This document shows positions 1 to 9,235 of a stretch of 64,000 bases of DNA, piece after piece (position 1 is the first letter of the stretch; each line of letters starts with the position of its first letter). A program made the translations under genes and the position numbers. This DNA comes from Pelagibius sp048268885 (lineage in GTDB: Bacteria > Pseudomonadota > Alphaproteobacteria > Kiloniellales > Kiloniellaceae), in NCBI GenBank assembly GCA_048268885.1, contig JBLWUP010000017.1, positions 49,840 through 113,839 of the forward strand. The letters run 5' to 3'. A model generated the notes under the pieces. The model made no database searches, was not told the origin of the DNA, and saw nothing but the letters and a program-made list of their open reading frames with translations.

Positions 1-501
1 GTTGGCGTAGCCCACCTTGTCGGCGACGATGCGCGCGCCCTTGCCGTCGATCAGCACCACGAAGCCGTCGGCCCCGTCCTTACGGTAGGCGGCGCTGCGC
101 GGGCTCTGCCGGGTGGAGACGGTCACCCAGACGCGCCCGCGGTCGTCGACCAGCACGAAGTTGGTGGCCGGCAGGTCGACGCCGTCCACCTGGCGCAGCA
201 CCTCGCTCAGCTTGCCGTCGCGGTCCAGGCGGAAGACGCCGCCGGACTCATGCAGGTTGGTGACCAGGAAGGAGCCGTCGCGCTGCAGGGCGATGCCGTT
301 GGGCAGGAGGGTCTCGCTGCCCGCGGCGGCCTGGAAGACCTCCCGCAGTCCTGTCTCGCCGCCGCTCACGGCGACGCCGCCGCGCCCGTCGGCGCTGTAG
401 ATGTCGCCGTTGGAGGTGCACAGCAGGCATTCCGGGCGGTTCAGGCCGCTGCCCAGAAAGGTGACCTCGGAAAGATCCAACAAGGACTCGGTTTCGGACA
501 A
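1..501 (-). CDS. SMP-30/gluconolactonase-family protein (3' part beyond window)
   Basis: The minus-strand frame is open for 167 codons and runs off the left edge, so the C-terminus is missing. The translation has the blade-like pattern of SMP-30/gluconolactonase/LRE beta-propellers: RPECLL near residue 22, PNGIALQRDGS near 67, then DDRGRVWVTVS. Family members are metal-dependent lactonases or related hydrolases; the substrate cannot be told here. No ATG lies at the natural N-terminus. I chose the TTG at 501 because AGGAG sits about 8 bases upstream. It is divergent from the dehydrogenase gene at 596. Confidence 0.75.
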   Translation of the reverse strand, partial: MSETESLLDLSEVTFLGSGLNRPECLLCTSNGDIYSADGRGGVAVSGGETGLREVFQAAAGSETLLPNGIALQRDGSFLVTNLHESGGVFRLDRDGKLSEVLRQVDGVDLPATNFVLVDDRGRVWVTVSTRQSPRSAAYRKDGADGFVVLIDGKGARIVADKVGYAN

Positions 502-595
502 AGCTCTCTCCTGACAAACGGGCGGACTGGTCTCCGGCGCGGTGAAGAGACTATAGTCCGCCGGTCGAGGTAACGCGAACAGAGCGGAGGGCCGC

Positions 596-1684
596 ATGGC
601 CGAATTCCGGATCGCCGTCCTGCCGGGCGACGGTATCGGCGCGGAGGTGATCGCGCCCAGCCTGGAGGTGCTGACGGCGGCCTGCGCCGCCGTGGGCGGC
701 GTCACGCTGCGCTTCGAAGAAGTGGCGGCCGGCGCCGCGGTCTACCGGGAGCGGGGCGTCGCCATGACCGACGAGGCGCTGAAGGCGGCGGAGGCCGCCG
801 ACGCCATTCTGCTGGGCGCCATGGGCCTGCCGGAGGTGCGCTACCCCGACGGCCGCGAGATCGCGCCGCAGGTCGATCTGCGCGAACTCTGGGGGCTTTT
901 CGCCGGCGTCCGCCCGGTGCGCGCCATCCCCGGCGCGCCGCTGCCCCTGGCCGACCCACGGGCGGCGGAGATCGACTTCATCCTGGTGCGCGAGCAGGCC
1001 GAGGGCCTCTTCGCCGCACGGGGCAAGACCGAGCAGAGCGCGGACGAGGCGCGCGACGTGCAGGTCATCACCCGCGCCGCCTCCGAACGGCTCTTCGACT
1101 TCTGCTTCAAGCTGGCCGAGCGGCGCAAGGCGCAGGGCCATCCCGGCGTGCTCACCTGCGTCGACAAGGCCAACGTGCTGGGCAGCATGGTGTTCTTCCG
1201 CAAGATCTTCGACGAGCGCGCCACGGCCTTTCCGGGCATCGAGGCGCGCCACCGCTACGTCGACGCCATGGCGCTGGACCTCATCAAGCACCCCTGGGCC
1301 TTCGACGTCATGGCGACGGAGAACATGTACGGCGACATTCTCTCCGACCTGGCGGCGGGGCTCATGGGCGGGCTCGGCATGGCGCCCTCCGGCGACATCG
1401 GCCACGACCGCGCGGTCTTCCAGCCCTGCCACGGCAGCGCGCCGGACATCGCCGGGCAGGGCAAGGCCAACCCGACGGCGACCTTTCTCTCGGCGGCGAT
1501 GATGCTCGACTGGCTGGGCGAGCGCCATGGCGAGCCCAAGGCGGAAGCGGCGGGACGGCTCATCCAGCAGGCCGTCGACCGGGCCTACGCCGGCGGCGGC
1601 CTGAAGCCGTGTGAGTTCGGCGGCCCCGACGGCACCGCGGCGGTGACCCGGCGGGTCCTGGAAGAATTGAAGGTGCCGGCATGA
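596..1684 (+). CDS. isopropylmalate/isocitrate dehydrogenase-family protein
   Basis: 362 residues, full length for the NAD-dependent beta-decarboxylating dehydrogenases (LeuB, tartrate and homoisocitrate dehydrogenases). The N-terminus has LPGDGIGAEV. The metal-binding region reads TENMYGDILSDLAAGLMGGLG and the cofactor region HGSAPDIAGQGKANPTA. The substrate loop VREQAEGLFAARG is not a standard LeuB loop, and no leuC or leuD lies nearby, so it may use a tartrate- or malate-like substrate instead of 3-isopropylmalate. The ATG is preceded by GGAGGG. The DUF924 gene follows after 19 bases and is probably co-transcribed. Confidence 0.85.
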   Translation: MAEFRIAVLPGDGIGAEVIAPSLEVLTAACAAVGGVTLRFEEVAAGAAVYRERGVAMTDEALKAAEAADAILLGAMGLPEVRYPDGREIAPQVDLRELWGLFAGVRPVRAIPGAPLPLADPRAAEIDFILVREQAEGLFAARGKTEQSADEARDVQVITRAASERLFDFCFKLAERRKAQGHPGVLTCVDKANVLGSMVFFRKIFDERATAFPGIEARHRYVDAMALDLIKHPWAFDVMATENMYGDILSDLAAGLMGGLGMAPSGDIGHDRAVFQPCHGSAPDIAGQGKANPTATFLSAAMMLDWLGERHGEPKAEAAGRLIQQAVDRAYAGGGLKPCEFGGPDGTAAVTRRVLEELKVPA

Positions 1685-1703
1685 CGGGAGAGGCGTAAGC
1701 GCG

Positions 1704-2240
1704 ATGGAAGAGGTTCTGGCGTTCTGGTTCGCCGAGGGGCGCGAGGCGCAGTGGTTTGCCGGCAGCGAGGCCTTCGATGCCGAGGTGCGCCGGGCCCTGC
1801 TGCCGCATCTGGAAGCGGCCCTGGCCGGCAAGTACGAGGACTGGCGGCGCTCGCCGCGCGGCTGCCTGGCCCTTGTCCTGCTGCTCGACCAGGTGCCGCG
1901 CAATCTCTATCGCGGCACGCCGCGCGCCTTCGTCAACGACCCCGCGGCCCGTGCGATCACGCGCCACGCCCTGAAGGAGCGTTTCGACGAGGCCCTGGGC
2001 AAGCTCGAGCGGCTGTTCCTCTACATGCCGTTGGAGCACAGCGAGGACCTGAAGGACCAGCAGGACTGCGTGCGCCTGATCGGCGTCTTGGACGCCGGCG
2101 GCGAATATCTTTTCTACGCCGAACGCCACCGCGACGTCATCGCCCGCTTCGGCCGCTTCCCCCACCGCAACGAAATCCTCGGCCGCGAAAGCACGGAAGA
2201 AGAGATCGAGTTCCTGAAACAGCCGAACTCGTCGTTTTGA
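1704..2240 (+). CDS. DUF924 family protein
   Basis: 178 residues matching the DUF924 family throughout: the opening EVLAFWFAEGREAQWF, the central LALVLLLDQVPRNLYRGTP and the LYMPLEHSED segment. These are soluble, helical, TPR-like proteins of unknown biochemical role, widespread in proteobacteria. It follows the dehydrogenase gene closely and ends just before a large palindromic repeat at 2244. Assignment to the family is firm; no function is claimed. Confidence 0.88.
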   Translation: MEEVLAFWFAEGREAQWFAGSEAFDAEVRRALLPHLEAALAGKYEDWRRSPRGCLALVLLLDQVPRNLYRGTPRAFVNDPAARAITRHALKERFDEALGKLERLFLYMPLEHSEDLKDQQDCVRLIGVLDAGGEYLFYAERHRDVIARFGRFPHRNEILGRESTEEEIEFLKQPNSSF

Positions 2241-2243
2241 GCG

Positions 2244-2386
2244 CCCCCTCACCCTCCCGCTGACGCGGGCCCCTCCCTCTCCCACGAGGGGAGAGGGCCA
2301 AGAAACAAACCCTCTCCCCTTGTGGGAGAGGGTTGCGCAGCCTTGGCGAGGCGTCAGCCGCGCCTAGGCGAAGCTGGGTGAGGGGG
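2244..2386. repeat. GC-rich palindromic intergenic element, family A
   Basis: The whole gap between the DUF924 and cupin genes is a nested palindrome. The outer arms are CCCCCTCACCC (2244-2254) and GGGTGAGGGGG (2376-2386). Inside, CCCTCTCCC-type and GGGAGAGGG-type arms occur twice. It could fold as bidirectional RNA hairpins between the convergent genes. A related element lies at 25086-25186. It resembles the dispersed REP-like intergenic repeats of many high-GC proteobacteria. Confidence 0.75.
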
Positions 2387-2388
2387 AC

Positions 2389-2790
2389 CTACGCCGGCCC
2401 TTCCACCTCTTCGGTGCCGAACTGGGCCGGGGAGGTGATCTCGATCAGCTCCATGTCGTCGGAGTGGCGCACTTCGCGGTGGCGTATCCCCGGCGGCTGC
2501 AGCACGCAGGAACCCTCGCGCAGCACGTGCTCGCCCTGGCCCTCGTATTCGAAGACCACCCAGCCCCGGGTCACGTAGACCATCTGGAAGTCGAGGTCGT
2601 GCCGGTGCCAGGCGCCGGGGCTTTCCATGCCCGGCACGGCGCGGATCACATGGGCGCCGAACTTGCCGCTGGTGGCGCCGGCGATGCCCAGCTCGCGGTA
2701 TTCGAAGAAGGCGCGCAGGCCCTCGCCCTCGAAGGTGCCTGAGTCGGCGTGGGCGACGCTGAAGGCCTGCCCCTTCCACATGTCGTTCAT
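2389..2790 (-). CDS. small cupin-domain protein
   Basis: 133 residues forming one cupin barrel. The first motif is seen as WHRHDLDFQMVYVTRGWVVFEYEG (approx. 61-84) and the second around LQPPGIRHREV (97-107), giving several potential metal-ligand histidines. The substrate is unknown. It lies 10 bases downstream of the PNPOx-like gene on the same strand, suggesting one transcript. The stop abuts the palindromic element at 2386. Confidence 0.8.
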   Translation of the reverse strand: MNDMWKGQAFSVAHADSGTFEGEGLRAFFEYRELGIAGATSGKFGAHVIRAVPGMESPGAWHRHDLDFQMVYVTRGWVVFEYEGQGEHVLREGSCVLQPPGIRHREVRHSDDMELIEITSPAQFGTEEVEGPA

Positions 2791-2800
2791 TATTGGGCCC

Positions 2801-3442
2801 TCAGGGGACCAGCCAGCTCGTCTGCAGCTGGTCGTCGCCGTTCCAGGCGAAGTTGGCGCGGCGGTGGCCGTAGGGGGTGAGGAACAGCCAGTCCATCTGG
2901 CGGATATGGCAGACGACGACCGCGAAGTTGTGCCGACCCGCTTCGCTCTCCGCCGGCGTCAGGTCGCGGCTCTCCAGTTCGGCCGGCAGGCCGGAGGTCG
3001 CCCAGGCCCAGGGCAGGCCGCGCGGGCCGGAGACCAGGTAGTCGCGCCGCCGGGGCGGGGCCAGGTTTTGCCAGGCGCCCTCGCCCCCGGCGTCGCGGTG
3101 ATGGATCTCCGCCTCGGCCTGCACGCGGATCTGGGTGTCGTCGCTCATCGAATTGAACAGCAGGGCGACGCGCGGGTCCTGTTCGATCTCGCCGATCTTG
3201 CGGCTGCGCAGGTCGGTGTAGAACAACAGCTCGCGCGCCTCCGGGTCGACCTTGCGCAGCACCACGGTGCGCAGGGTGCAGCCCAGCGCGGCGTGCGTGG
3301 TGGCCAGGGCGGTGGTGTGGAAGTCGTGCTGCGGATCGGCCGCGCCGTCCGACAGCAGATGCCAGCATTCGGCGAGCACGGCGGTCAGGCGCGGCTCGTC
3401 CTCCGAGTGCCAGATATCCAAGTTGACCGGAACCAAGAACAT
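2801..3442 (-). CDS. pyridoxamine 5'-phosphate oxidase-like FMN-binding protein
   Basis: 213 residues beginning MFLVPVNLDIWH. The split-barrel flavin-binding fold is indicated by LRTVVLRKVDPEARELLFYTD and RVALLFNSM, and the C-terminus (MDWLFL then NFAWNG and SWLVP) resembles the PNPOx C-terminal dimerisation segment. It probably binds FMN; whether it oxidises pyridoxamine phosphate is not shown, and general-stress FMN proteins look alike. The frame stays open upstream to 4612, but that stretch is antisense to the EEP gene, so I start at the ATG at 3442. Confidence 0.8.
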   Translation of the reverse strand: MFLVPVNLDIWHSEDEPRLTAVLAECWHLLSDGAADPQHDFHTTALATTHAALGCTLRTVVLRKVDPEARELLFYTDLRSRKIGEIEQDPRVALLFNSMSDDTQIRVQAEAEIHHRDAGGEGAWQNLAPPRRRDYLVSGPRGLPWAWATSGLPAELESRDLTPAESEAGRHNFAVVVCHIRQMDWLFLTPYGHRRANFAWNGDDQLQTSWLVP

Positions 3443-3616
3443 TCCCCCGTTCGGGTTGTTATTGGCTGGACAGTTTAGACTCAGGACTCCGAGGCGCAAT
3501 TTGTTTCCGGCGGCCCGGCCGCGCCCGCCCGATCGGCCGAAGGATTGCGCTGGGTCATTCGGATACGAGCGGATACCGGCTAAACTGTTCAAAAGTAAGG
3601 GGAGCCGACCCAGATC

Positions 3617-4597
3617 ATGCGTATCGCCACCTTCAACCTGGAAAGCCTGGATCTCACGCCGGGCGGCGAAGAGGCCTTCCAGCGCCGCGCGGCGGTGCTG
3701 CGCCCGCAGCTGGAAGCTTTGCAGGCTGACATTCTTTGTTTGCAGGAGGTCAACGGCCAGCACGTGGCCGGGCAGAAGACGCGCGAGCTGACCGCCCTGA
3801 CGCGTCTTCTGGCGGAAACCAGCTATGACGGCTATGACCTGCTCGCCACCTCGGGTCACGCGGGGGGTAACGCCGACGGCAAGGGCGTGGCCGATGTCCA
3901 CAACCTGGTAATCCTCAGCCGGCGGCCGGCGCACCGCGGCGAGGCCCTGCGCCATCGTTTCATTGCGCCGCTGACCTACCAGTCGGTCACGGCGACGCCG
4001 GAGGGCGCGCGCGAGATGACCCTGCAGTGGGACCGCCCGCTGCTGCACGCGGTCTACGAAACCGACTCGGGTGCCCCGCTGCACGTCATCAACCTGCACC
4101 TGCGCAGCCCGCTGGCGGCGCCGATCCCCGGCCAGAAGCTCTCGGCGCAGGCCTGGGGCTCGCTCGGCGGCTGGGCCGAGGGCTATTTCACCGCGACCCT
4201 GAAGCGCAGCGGCCAGGCGCTGGAGGCCCGCCTGCTGGTGGAGCGCATTTTCGATGGAGACCCGGCGGCCTTGATCGCCGTCTGCGGCGACCTGAATGCC
4301 GGGGAGGAGGAGACTCCGTCGCGCCTTTTGCAGGCGACGCTGGAGGACAGCGGCAACCCGGCCCTGGCCGAGCGGGTGCTGGAGCCTTTGGAGCTGCGCC
4401 TGCCGGAGGCGCGGCGCTTCACCGTGAACCACGCGGGCCACCGCCGGATGCTCGACCACATCCTCTGCTCCAAGGCGCTGGCCGCCACCTGCAGCGGCGT
4501 CGAGGCCGACAACGAGACCCTGCCCGACGAAACGCTCATGGCCGACGACGACCCGCGCTCCAACCACGCCCCGCTGATCGCGGCGTTCGATGTGTGA
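3617..4597 (+). CDS. endonuclease/exonuclease/phosphatase-family hydrolase
   Basis: 326 residues with the EEP metal-dependent phosphoesterase motifs in order: MRIATFNLESL, LQEVNGQH (catalytic Glu), CGDLNAG near residue 223 and SNHAPLIAAFDV at the C-terminus (catalytic Asn/His). Family members cleave phosphodiesters in nucleic acids, lipids or inositol phosphates. No signal peptide is seen, so it is probably cytoplasmic. It is transcribed away from the PNPOx/cupin pair, and a palindromic element follows its stop. Confidence 0.83.
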   Translation: MRIATFNLESLDLTPGGEEAFQRRAAVLRPQLEALQADILCLQEVNGQHVAGQKTRELTALTRLLAETSYDGYDLLATSGHAGGNADGKGVADVHNLVILSRRPAHRGEALRHRFIAPLTYQSVTATPEGAREMTLQWDRPLLHAVYETDSGAPLHVINLHLRSPLAAPIPGQKLSAQAWGSLGGWAEGYFTATLKRSGQALEARLLVERIFDGDPAALIAVCGDLNAGEEETPSRLLQATLEDSGNPALAERVLEPLELRLPEARRFTVNHAGHRRMLDHILCSKALAATCSGVEADNETLPDETLMADDDPRSNHAPLIAAFDV

Positions 4598-4612
4598 GGT
4601 GAATAACACCAA

Positions 4613-4770
4613 TGTCGTCCCGGGGCTTGTCCCCGGGACACATTGGCGTCAGGACAGGGTGATTTCTTGGGCCTCTTATCTCCCCAAGAGCCGCGAACTT
4701 CGAGATTCACGGCGCTGAGACGATCAAACCGAGAAGACAATGGATCCCGGCAACAAGTGCCGGGATGACA
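4613..4770. repeat. palindromic intergenic element, family B (CCGGGATGAC type)
   Basis: The gap between the convergent EEP and arsR genes begins TGTCGTCCCGG and ends CCGGGATGACA, forming outer arms. Two internal hairpins are visible: CCCGGGG-cttgt-CCCCGGG and CCCGGC-aacaagt-GCCGGG. The same design recurs at 56888-57024, and a single-hairpin form at 5673-5701. Confidence 0.75.
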
Positions 4771-4833
4771 ACCGTTGACTGGAACAGGCGTGCTCTACGC
4801 CGCCTCCAGCCCGGCGCTGGCCGGGCGACGCGG

Positions 4834-5151
4834 CTAGGCGAGCTTCTTCGCTGCGGCCGCCTTGTGCCTGCTTTCTTTCTTCAGGGGTCGCGAAACCGGG
4901 CAGACTTCTTGGACGAAGCCATTCAGTGTGTTGACGAGATTGTCCCGCACCAGGCTGTAGTGAATGTACTGCCCCTTCTTCTCGGCGGTGATCAGGCCGG
5001 CGTTCTGAAGAATCTTCAGGTGCTTTGAGACGGACGGCGCCGACATGTCGAAGCGCTCCACGATCTCGCCCGCCGTCAGGTCCGAAGCCGACAGGTAGGC
5101 AAGGATCTTGCGCCGTGCCGTTGAAGCCAGGGCCTGGAAAACGTCGTCCAT
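4834..5151 (-). CDS. ArsR-family winged-helix transcriptional regulator
   Basis: 105 residues. The helix-turn-helix is seen at DLTAGEIVERFDMSAPSVSK and HLKILQNAGLI, followed by the wing GQYIHYSLV. It opens MDDVFQALASTARRKIL, as in metal-independent ArsR regulators. No clear metal-binding cysteine pair is present (only one Cys, near 89), so it probably does not sense a heavy metal. The tail is Lys/Ala rich. It is divergent from a small membrane protein across a gap packed with ATTAGC repeats (5168-5245), its likely operator, so it probably represses both genes. Confidence 0.85.
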   Translation of the reverse strand: MDDVFQALASTARRKILAYLSASDLTAGEIVERFDMSAPSVSKHLKILQNAGLITAEKKGQYIHYSLVRDNLVNTLNGFVQEVCPVSRPLKKESRHKAAAAKKLA

Positions 5152-5167
5152 AAGAACTCCTCAACCG

Positions 5168-5245
5168 TAATTAGCCGATTGACTAATTAGCTCAACGCGA
5201 TAATATCGAATCATTAGCCAGATAGCTAATTAGCAAATTAGCACA
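5168..5245. promoter_or_regulatory. multi-copy ATTAGC operator and overlapping promoter
   Basis: The 111-base divergent gap is AT-rich. It contains CTAATTAG (5183-5190), the perfect palindrome GCTAATTAGC (5225-5234), the inverted repeat ATTAGC-N6-GCTAAT (5213-5230) and further ATTAGC copies. A promoter reading right, TTGACT (5179-5184), N16, TAATAT (5201-5206), lies among them. Binding here would block the membrane-protein gene and could autoregulate arsR. Confidence 0.65.
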
Positions 5246-5262
5246 AAAGAGGGGATTTCTCA

Positions 5263-5652
5263 ATGGTTGTCGTCACCTACGCCATCTATGTATCGCTCAG
5301 CCTGGCCATCACGATTTGGGTCGGCCGCACGCTGCATAAGAACGGGCGGATCTTCTTGGTCGAGAATTTCTCGGGCAACGAGGAACTCGCCGATTCGGTC
5401 AATCACCTGTTGCTCGTCGGGTTCTACCTGGTGAACTTCGGCTTCGTGACCCTCGCCTTGAAATACGGCACCAAGCCGACCGATCTGGTCAGCGCCGTGG
5501 AGGCCTTGAGCACGAAAGTCGGCCTGGCCATCGTCGTGCTGGGCGCGATGCACTTCTTCAACATGTATGCCTTGACGCGGTTCCGGCACTCCAAGCTGTT
5601 CCGCATGGTGGACCGTCGTGAACCGACCGCAGCGGTGAACGCCGAAGCGTGA
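5263..5652 (+). CDS. small integral membrane protein of unknown function
   Basis: 129 residues with three probable transmembrane segments: about 4-22 (VTYAIYVSLSLAITIWVG), 46-66 (NHLLLVGFYLVNFGFVTLAL) and 86-105 (VGLAIVVLGAMHFFNMYAL). Charged loops lie between them and the tail is soluble. I do not recognise a named family. It starts after GAGGGG with good spacing, and its promoter lies under the presumed ArsR operator, so expression is probably conditional. Confidence 0.75.
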   Translation: MVVVTYAIYVSLSLAITIWVGRTLHKNGRIFLVENFSGNEELADSVNHLLLVGFYLVNFGFVTLALKYGTKPTDLVSAVEALSTKVGLAIVVLGAMHFFNMYALTRFRHSKLFRMVDRREPTAAVNAEA

Positions 5653-5672
5653 CCTGTCACGACCACACCCTT

Positions 5673-5701
5673 GTCATCCCGGCACTTGTCGCCGGGATGA
5701 C
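5673..5701. repeat. short family-B hairpin
   Basis: Perfect 11-base arms, GTCATCCCGGC and GCCGGGATGAC, separated by 7 bases. It sits between the convergent membrane-protein gene and the glutathionyl-hydroquinone reductase gene. The arms match the ends of the longer elements at 4613 and 56888. Confidence 0.7.
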
Positions 5702-5725
5702 GCCCTTGGCCGGGACAGGCGTGCG

Positions 5726-6724
5726 CTAAGCCGCCTTCAGCGCCTCGCGGCCGTGCGGCGCGGCGAAGTCGAGCGCCGGGCCCTTGGGGACGATGCCGCT
5801 GGGGTTCACCGTCGGGTGGCTGCCGTAGTAGTGGTGCTTGATGTGATGGAAGTCGACGGTCTCGGCCACGCCCGGCACTTGGTAGAGCTCGCGGGTGTAG
5901 TTCCACAGGTTGGGATAGTCGACGAGGCGCCGCTGGTTGCACTTGAAGTGGCCGTGGTAGACCGCGTCGAAGCGCGCCAGCGTGGTGAACAGCCGCCAGT
6001 CCGCCTCGGTGATCTGCGCGCCGGCGAGATAGCGCTGGCGTGACAGGCGCTCCTCCAGGCCGTTCAGGGTTTCGAAGAGCGCGTCGAAGGCTTCTTCGTA
6101 GGGCGCCTGTTCCGTCGCGAAGCCGCACTTGTACACGCCGTTGTTCACCTTGTCGTAGACGGTCTCGTTGACCGCGTCGATCTCCTCGCGCAGCGCCTCG
6201 GGATAGAAGTCGAGGGTCGAGCCGGTCAGGCCGTCGAAGGCGCTGTTGAACATGCGGATGATCTCCGCCGACTCGTTGCTGACGATGGTCTGGCGCTGCT
6301 TGTCCCACAGCACCGGCACGGTGACCCGGCCGGTGTAGTCGGACTTCGCCGTGGTGTAGACCTGGTGCAGCTTTTCCGCGCCGTTCACGCTGTCGGCGAT
6401 GACGCCCGGTCCGTCCTCGAAGGTCCAGCCTTCCTCGCCCATGTGCCAGTGCACGACGGAGAGGGAGACGAGGTCCTCCAGCTTCTTCAGCTTGCGGAAG
6501 ATCAGGGTGCGGTGCGCCCAGGGGCAGGCCAGCGAGACGTAGAGGTGGTAGCGTCCGGCCTCCGCCTTGAAGCCGCTCTCGCCGCCCCCTTCGTTATTGG
6601 GCCCGGCGCTGCCGTCGGCCGTCACCCAGTTGCGGAAGGCGCTGTCCTGGCGCTTGAAGCGGCCGCCGGTCTTCTTGGTGTCGTACCACTTGTCGTGCCA
6701 GACGCCGTCGATCAGAAGTCCCAT
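5726..6724 (-). CDS. yqjG: glutathionyl-hydroquinone reductase (Xi-class GST)
   Basis: 332 residues, the usual length for Xi-class glutathione transferases. The hallmark Cys-Pro-Trp-Ala motif is in LACPWAHRTLIF, with the nucleophile at Cys67. The C-terminal helical domain follows (FKCNQRRLVDYPNLWNYTRELY). Family members use glutathione to reduce glutathionyl-hydroquinones, recycling quinones that have been attacked by glutathione. It is the last gene of a minus-strand run wrbA-pirin-yqjG; all three act on quinones or related electrophiles. Confidence 0.9.
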   Translation of the reverse strand: MGLLIDGVWHDKWYDTKKTGGRFKRQDSAFRNWVTADGSAGPNNEGGGESGFKAEAGRYHLYVSLACPWAHRTLIFRKLKKLEDLVSLSVVHWHMGEEGWTFEDGPGVIADSVNGAEKLHQVYTTAKSDYTGRVTVPVLWDKQRQTIVSNESAEIIRMFNSAFDGLTGSTLDFYPEALREEIDAVNETVYDKVNNGVYKCGFATEQAPYEEAFDALFETLNGLEERLSRQRYLAGAQITEADWRLFTTLARFDAVYHGHFKCNQRRLVDYPNLWNYTRELYQVPGVAETVDFHHIKHHYYGSHPTVNPSGIVPKGPALDFAAPHGREALKAA

Positions 6725-6754
6725 GATAACTCTCCTCTCGTTTCTTCTTTCGGC

Positions 6755-7465
6755 TCAGACGTCGGCGAGCAGGATTTCCGATTCCTCTTCGGCGCGGAGG
6801 ACGATGTCCTCGACGTCGTCCAGCACCACGCCGTCGCGCGCCGTCACGGTCTCGCCGTTCACCGTCAAGCGCCCGCTGGCGGCCACCAGGTAGGCCTTGC
6901 GACCGGGCTCCAGCTTGTGGCTCACGGACTGGCCGGCCTGCAGGGTCGCGGCGAAGAGCGCGGCGTCCTGGTAGATCGGCAAAGCGCCGCCACCCTCCGG
7001 GCCGGCGTGGGCCTTGCGGCCGGAGGCGAGGGCGACCAGCGCGCCTTTGCGCCCGGCCTTTGGAAAACTGCGGGTCTCCCAGCGCGGGGAGACGCCGTGC
7101 ACTGCCGGCTCGATCCAGATCTGGAAGATCTGGGTCTCCTCGTCCTCGCGGTTGAACTCGGCGTGCATGATGCCGGTGCCCGCCGACATCACCTGGACGT
7201 CGCCGGCCTGGGTGCGGCCGACGTTGCCCAGATGATCCTCATGGGTGATGGCCCCTTTGCGCACGTAGGTGATGATCTCCATGTCCCGGTGGCCGTGCAG
7301 ATCGAAGCCGGTGCCGGGACGGATGGTGTCGTCGTTCCACACGCGCAAGGGGCCGACGCCCATGCGCTCGGGGTCGTGATAATGGGCGAAGCTGAAGTGG
7401 TAGCGCGCCGAGAGCCAGTCGTTGTCGAAACGGCCGAGGTCCTCGAAAGGTTTGAGCTCGATCAT
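6755..7465 (-). CDS. yhhW: pirin family protein (quercetinase-like)
   Basis: 236 residues with two cupin halves. Metal ligands of the active N-terminal cupin are all present: His57 and His59 in DLHGHRDME, His101 and Glu103 in GIMHAEF, at the same numbers as in E. coli YhhW. That enzyme acts as quercetin 2,3-dioxygenase in vitro. The C-terminal half is the usual degenerate cupin. It lies 30 bases upstream of yqjG and 38 bases downstream of wrbA. Confidence 0.9.
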   Translation of the reverse strand: MIELKPFEDLGRFDNDWLSARYHFSFAHYHDPERMGVGPLRVWNDDTIRPGTGFDLHGHRDMEIITYVRKGAITHEDHLGNVGRTQAGDVQVMSAGTGIMHAEFNREDEETQIFQIWIEPAVHGVSPRWETRSFPKAGRKGALVALASGRKAHAGPEGGGALPIYQDAALFAATLQAGQSVSHKLEPGRKAYLVAASGRLTVNGETVTARDGVVLDDVEDIVLRAEEESEILLADV

Positions 7466-7503
7466 CGCGGTGCTTCCTCCTCGCCTGGGCGACCCTTGCC
7501 CGG

Positions 7504-8106
7504 TCAGGCCGCCAGCTTGGCGGCGATCTCCGTCACATGGCGCCCCTGGAAGCGCGCCATGGTCAATTCCTTTTCACTCGGCTGGCGGCTGCCGTCGCCG
7601 CCGGCCAGCGTGGTGGCCCCGTAGGGCGAGCCGCCGACGATCTCGTCCATGGTCATCTGCTCCTTGGCGCTGTAAGGCAGGCCGACGATCACCATGCCCT
7701 GGTGCAGCAGGGTGGTGTGGAACGAGGTGATCGTCGTCTCCTGGCCGCCGTGCTGGGTGGCGGTGGAGGCGAAGACGCTGCCGACCTTGCCGATCAGCTT
7801 GCCCTCGGCCCAGAGGCCGCCGGTCTGGTCCAGGAAGTTGCGCATCTGCGAGGCCATGTTGCCGAAGCGCGTCGGCGTGCCGAAGATGATCGCGTCGTAA
7901 TCGGCCAGTTCCTGCGGCGTGGCGATGGGCGCTTCCTGATCGAGCTTGATGCCCGCGTTCTTGGCCACGTCTTCCGGCATCAGTTCCGGCACCCGCTTCA
8001 GGGTGACGTCGGCGCCCTCGACGCCCTTGGCGCCCTCGGCGACGGCCTTGGCCATCGTCTCGATGTGGCCGTAGCTGCTGTAGTAGAGAACGAGAACCTT
8101 GGTCAT
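7504..8106 (-). CDS. wrbA: NAD(P)H:quinone oxidoreductase, WrbA type
   Basis: 200 residues, full length. FMN phosphate-binding YYSSYGHIETMAKAV is at the N-terminus. The isoalloxazine loops PTRFGNMASQMRNFLDQTGG and STATQHGGQET (near 112-122) are typical of WrbA. The enzyme reduces quinones by two electrons, avoiding semiquinone radicals. It is the first gene of the wrbA-pirin-yqjG set and is divergent from a LysR regulator at 8288. Confidence 0.95.
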   Translation of the reverse strand: MTKVLVLYYSSYGHIETMAKAVAEGAKGVEGADVTLKRVPELMPEDVAKNAGIKLDQEAPIATPQELADYDAIIFGTPTRFGNMASQMRNFLDQTGGLWAEGKLIGKVGSVFASTATQHGGQETTITSFHTTLLHQGMVIVGLPYSAKEQMTMDEIVGGSPYGATTLAGGDGSRQPSEKELTMARFQGRHVTEIAAKLAA

Positions 8107-8218
8107 CTTTGGATTTTCCTCACTCGGCTAGCTGTCTGGGGGGTGATCGCGGTTCGGGCGTCGCTGTCCCGGAGGGCGCTTCCCATCGCGGCCCTGGAAA
8201 CTAGGTAGTGCGTTCTCT

Positions 8219-8270
8219 TTCTGATATTAATACCTTCATTCAGAACAAGATTGTTTCCATGAGGAAACGA
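8219..8270. promoter_or_regulatory. inverted repeats in the wrbA/lysR intergenic region
   Basis: The divergent gap contains TTCTGA (8219-8224) facing TCAGAA (8240-8245) and the tighter repeat GTTTCC-atga-GGAAAC (8253-8268) directly upstream of the lysR start. LysR proteins normally bind such dyads in divergent promoters, so this is the likely site controlling wrbA-pirin-yqjG and lysR itself. Confidence 0.5.
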
Positions 8271-8287
8271 TAGAAGGAGGACGCCGG

Positions 8288-9235
<948 letters not shown>

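Noticed and set aside
2801..4612. 603-codon minus-strand frame containing the PNPOx-like protein
   Set aside because: Only the last 213 codons show a protein family; the upstream part is antisense to the EEP gene.
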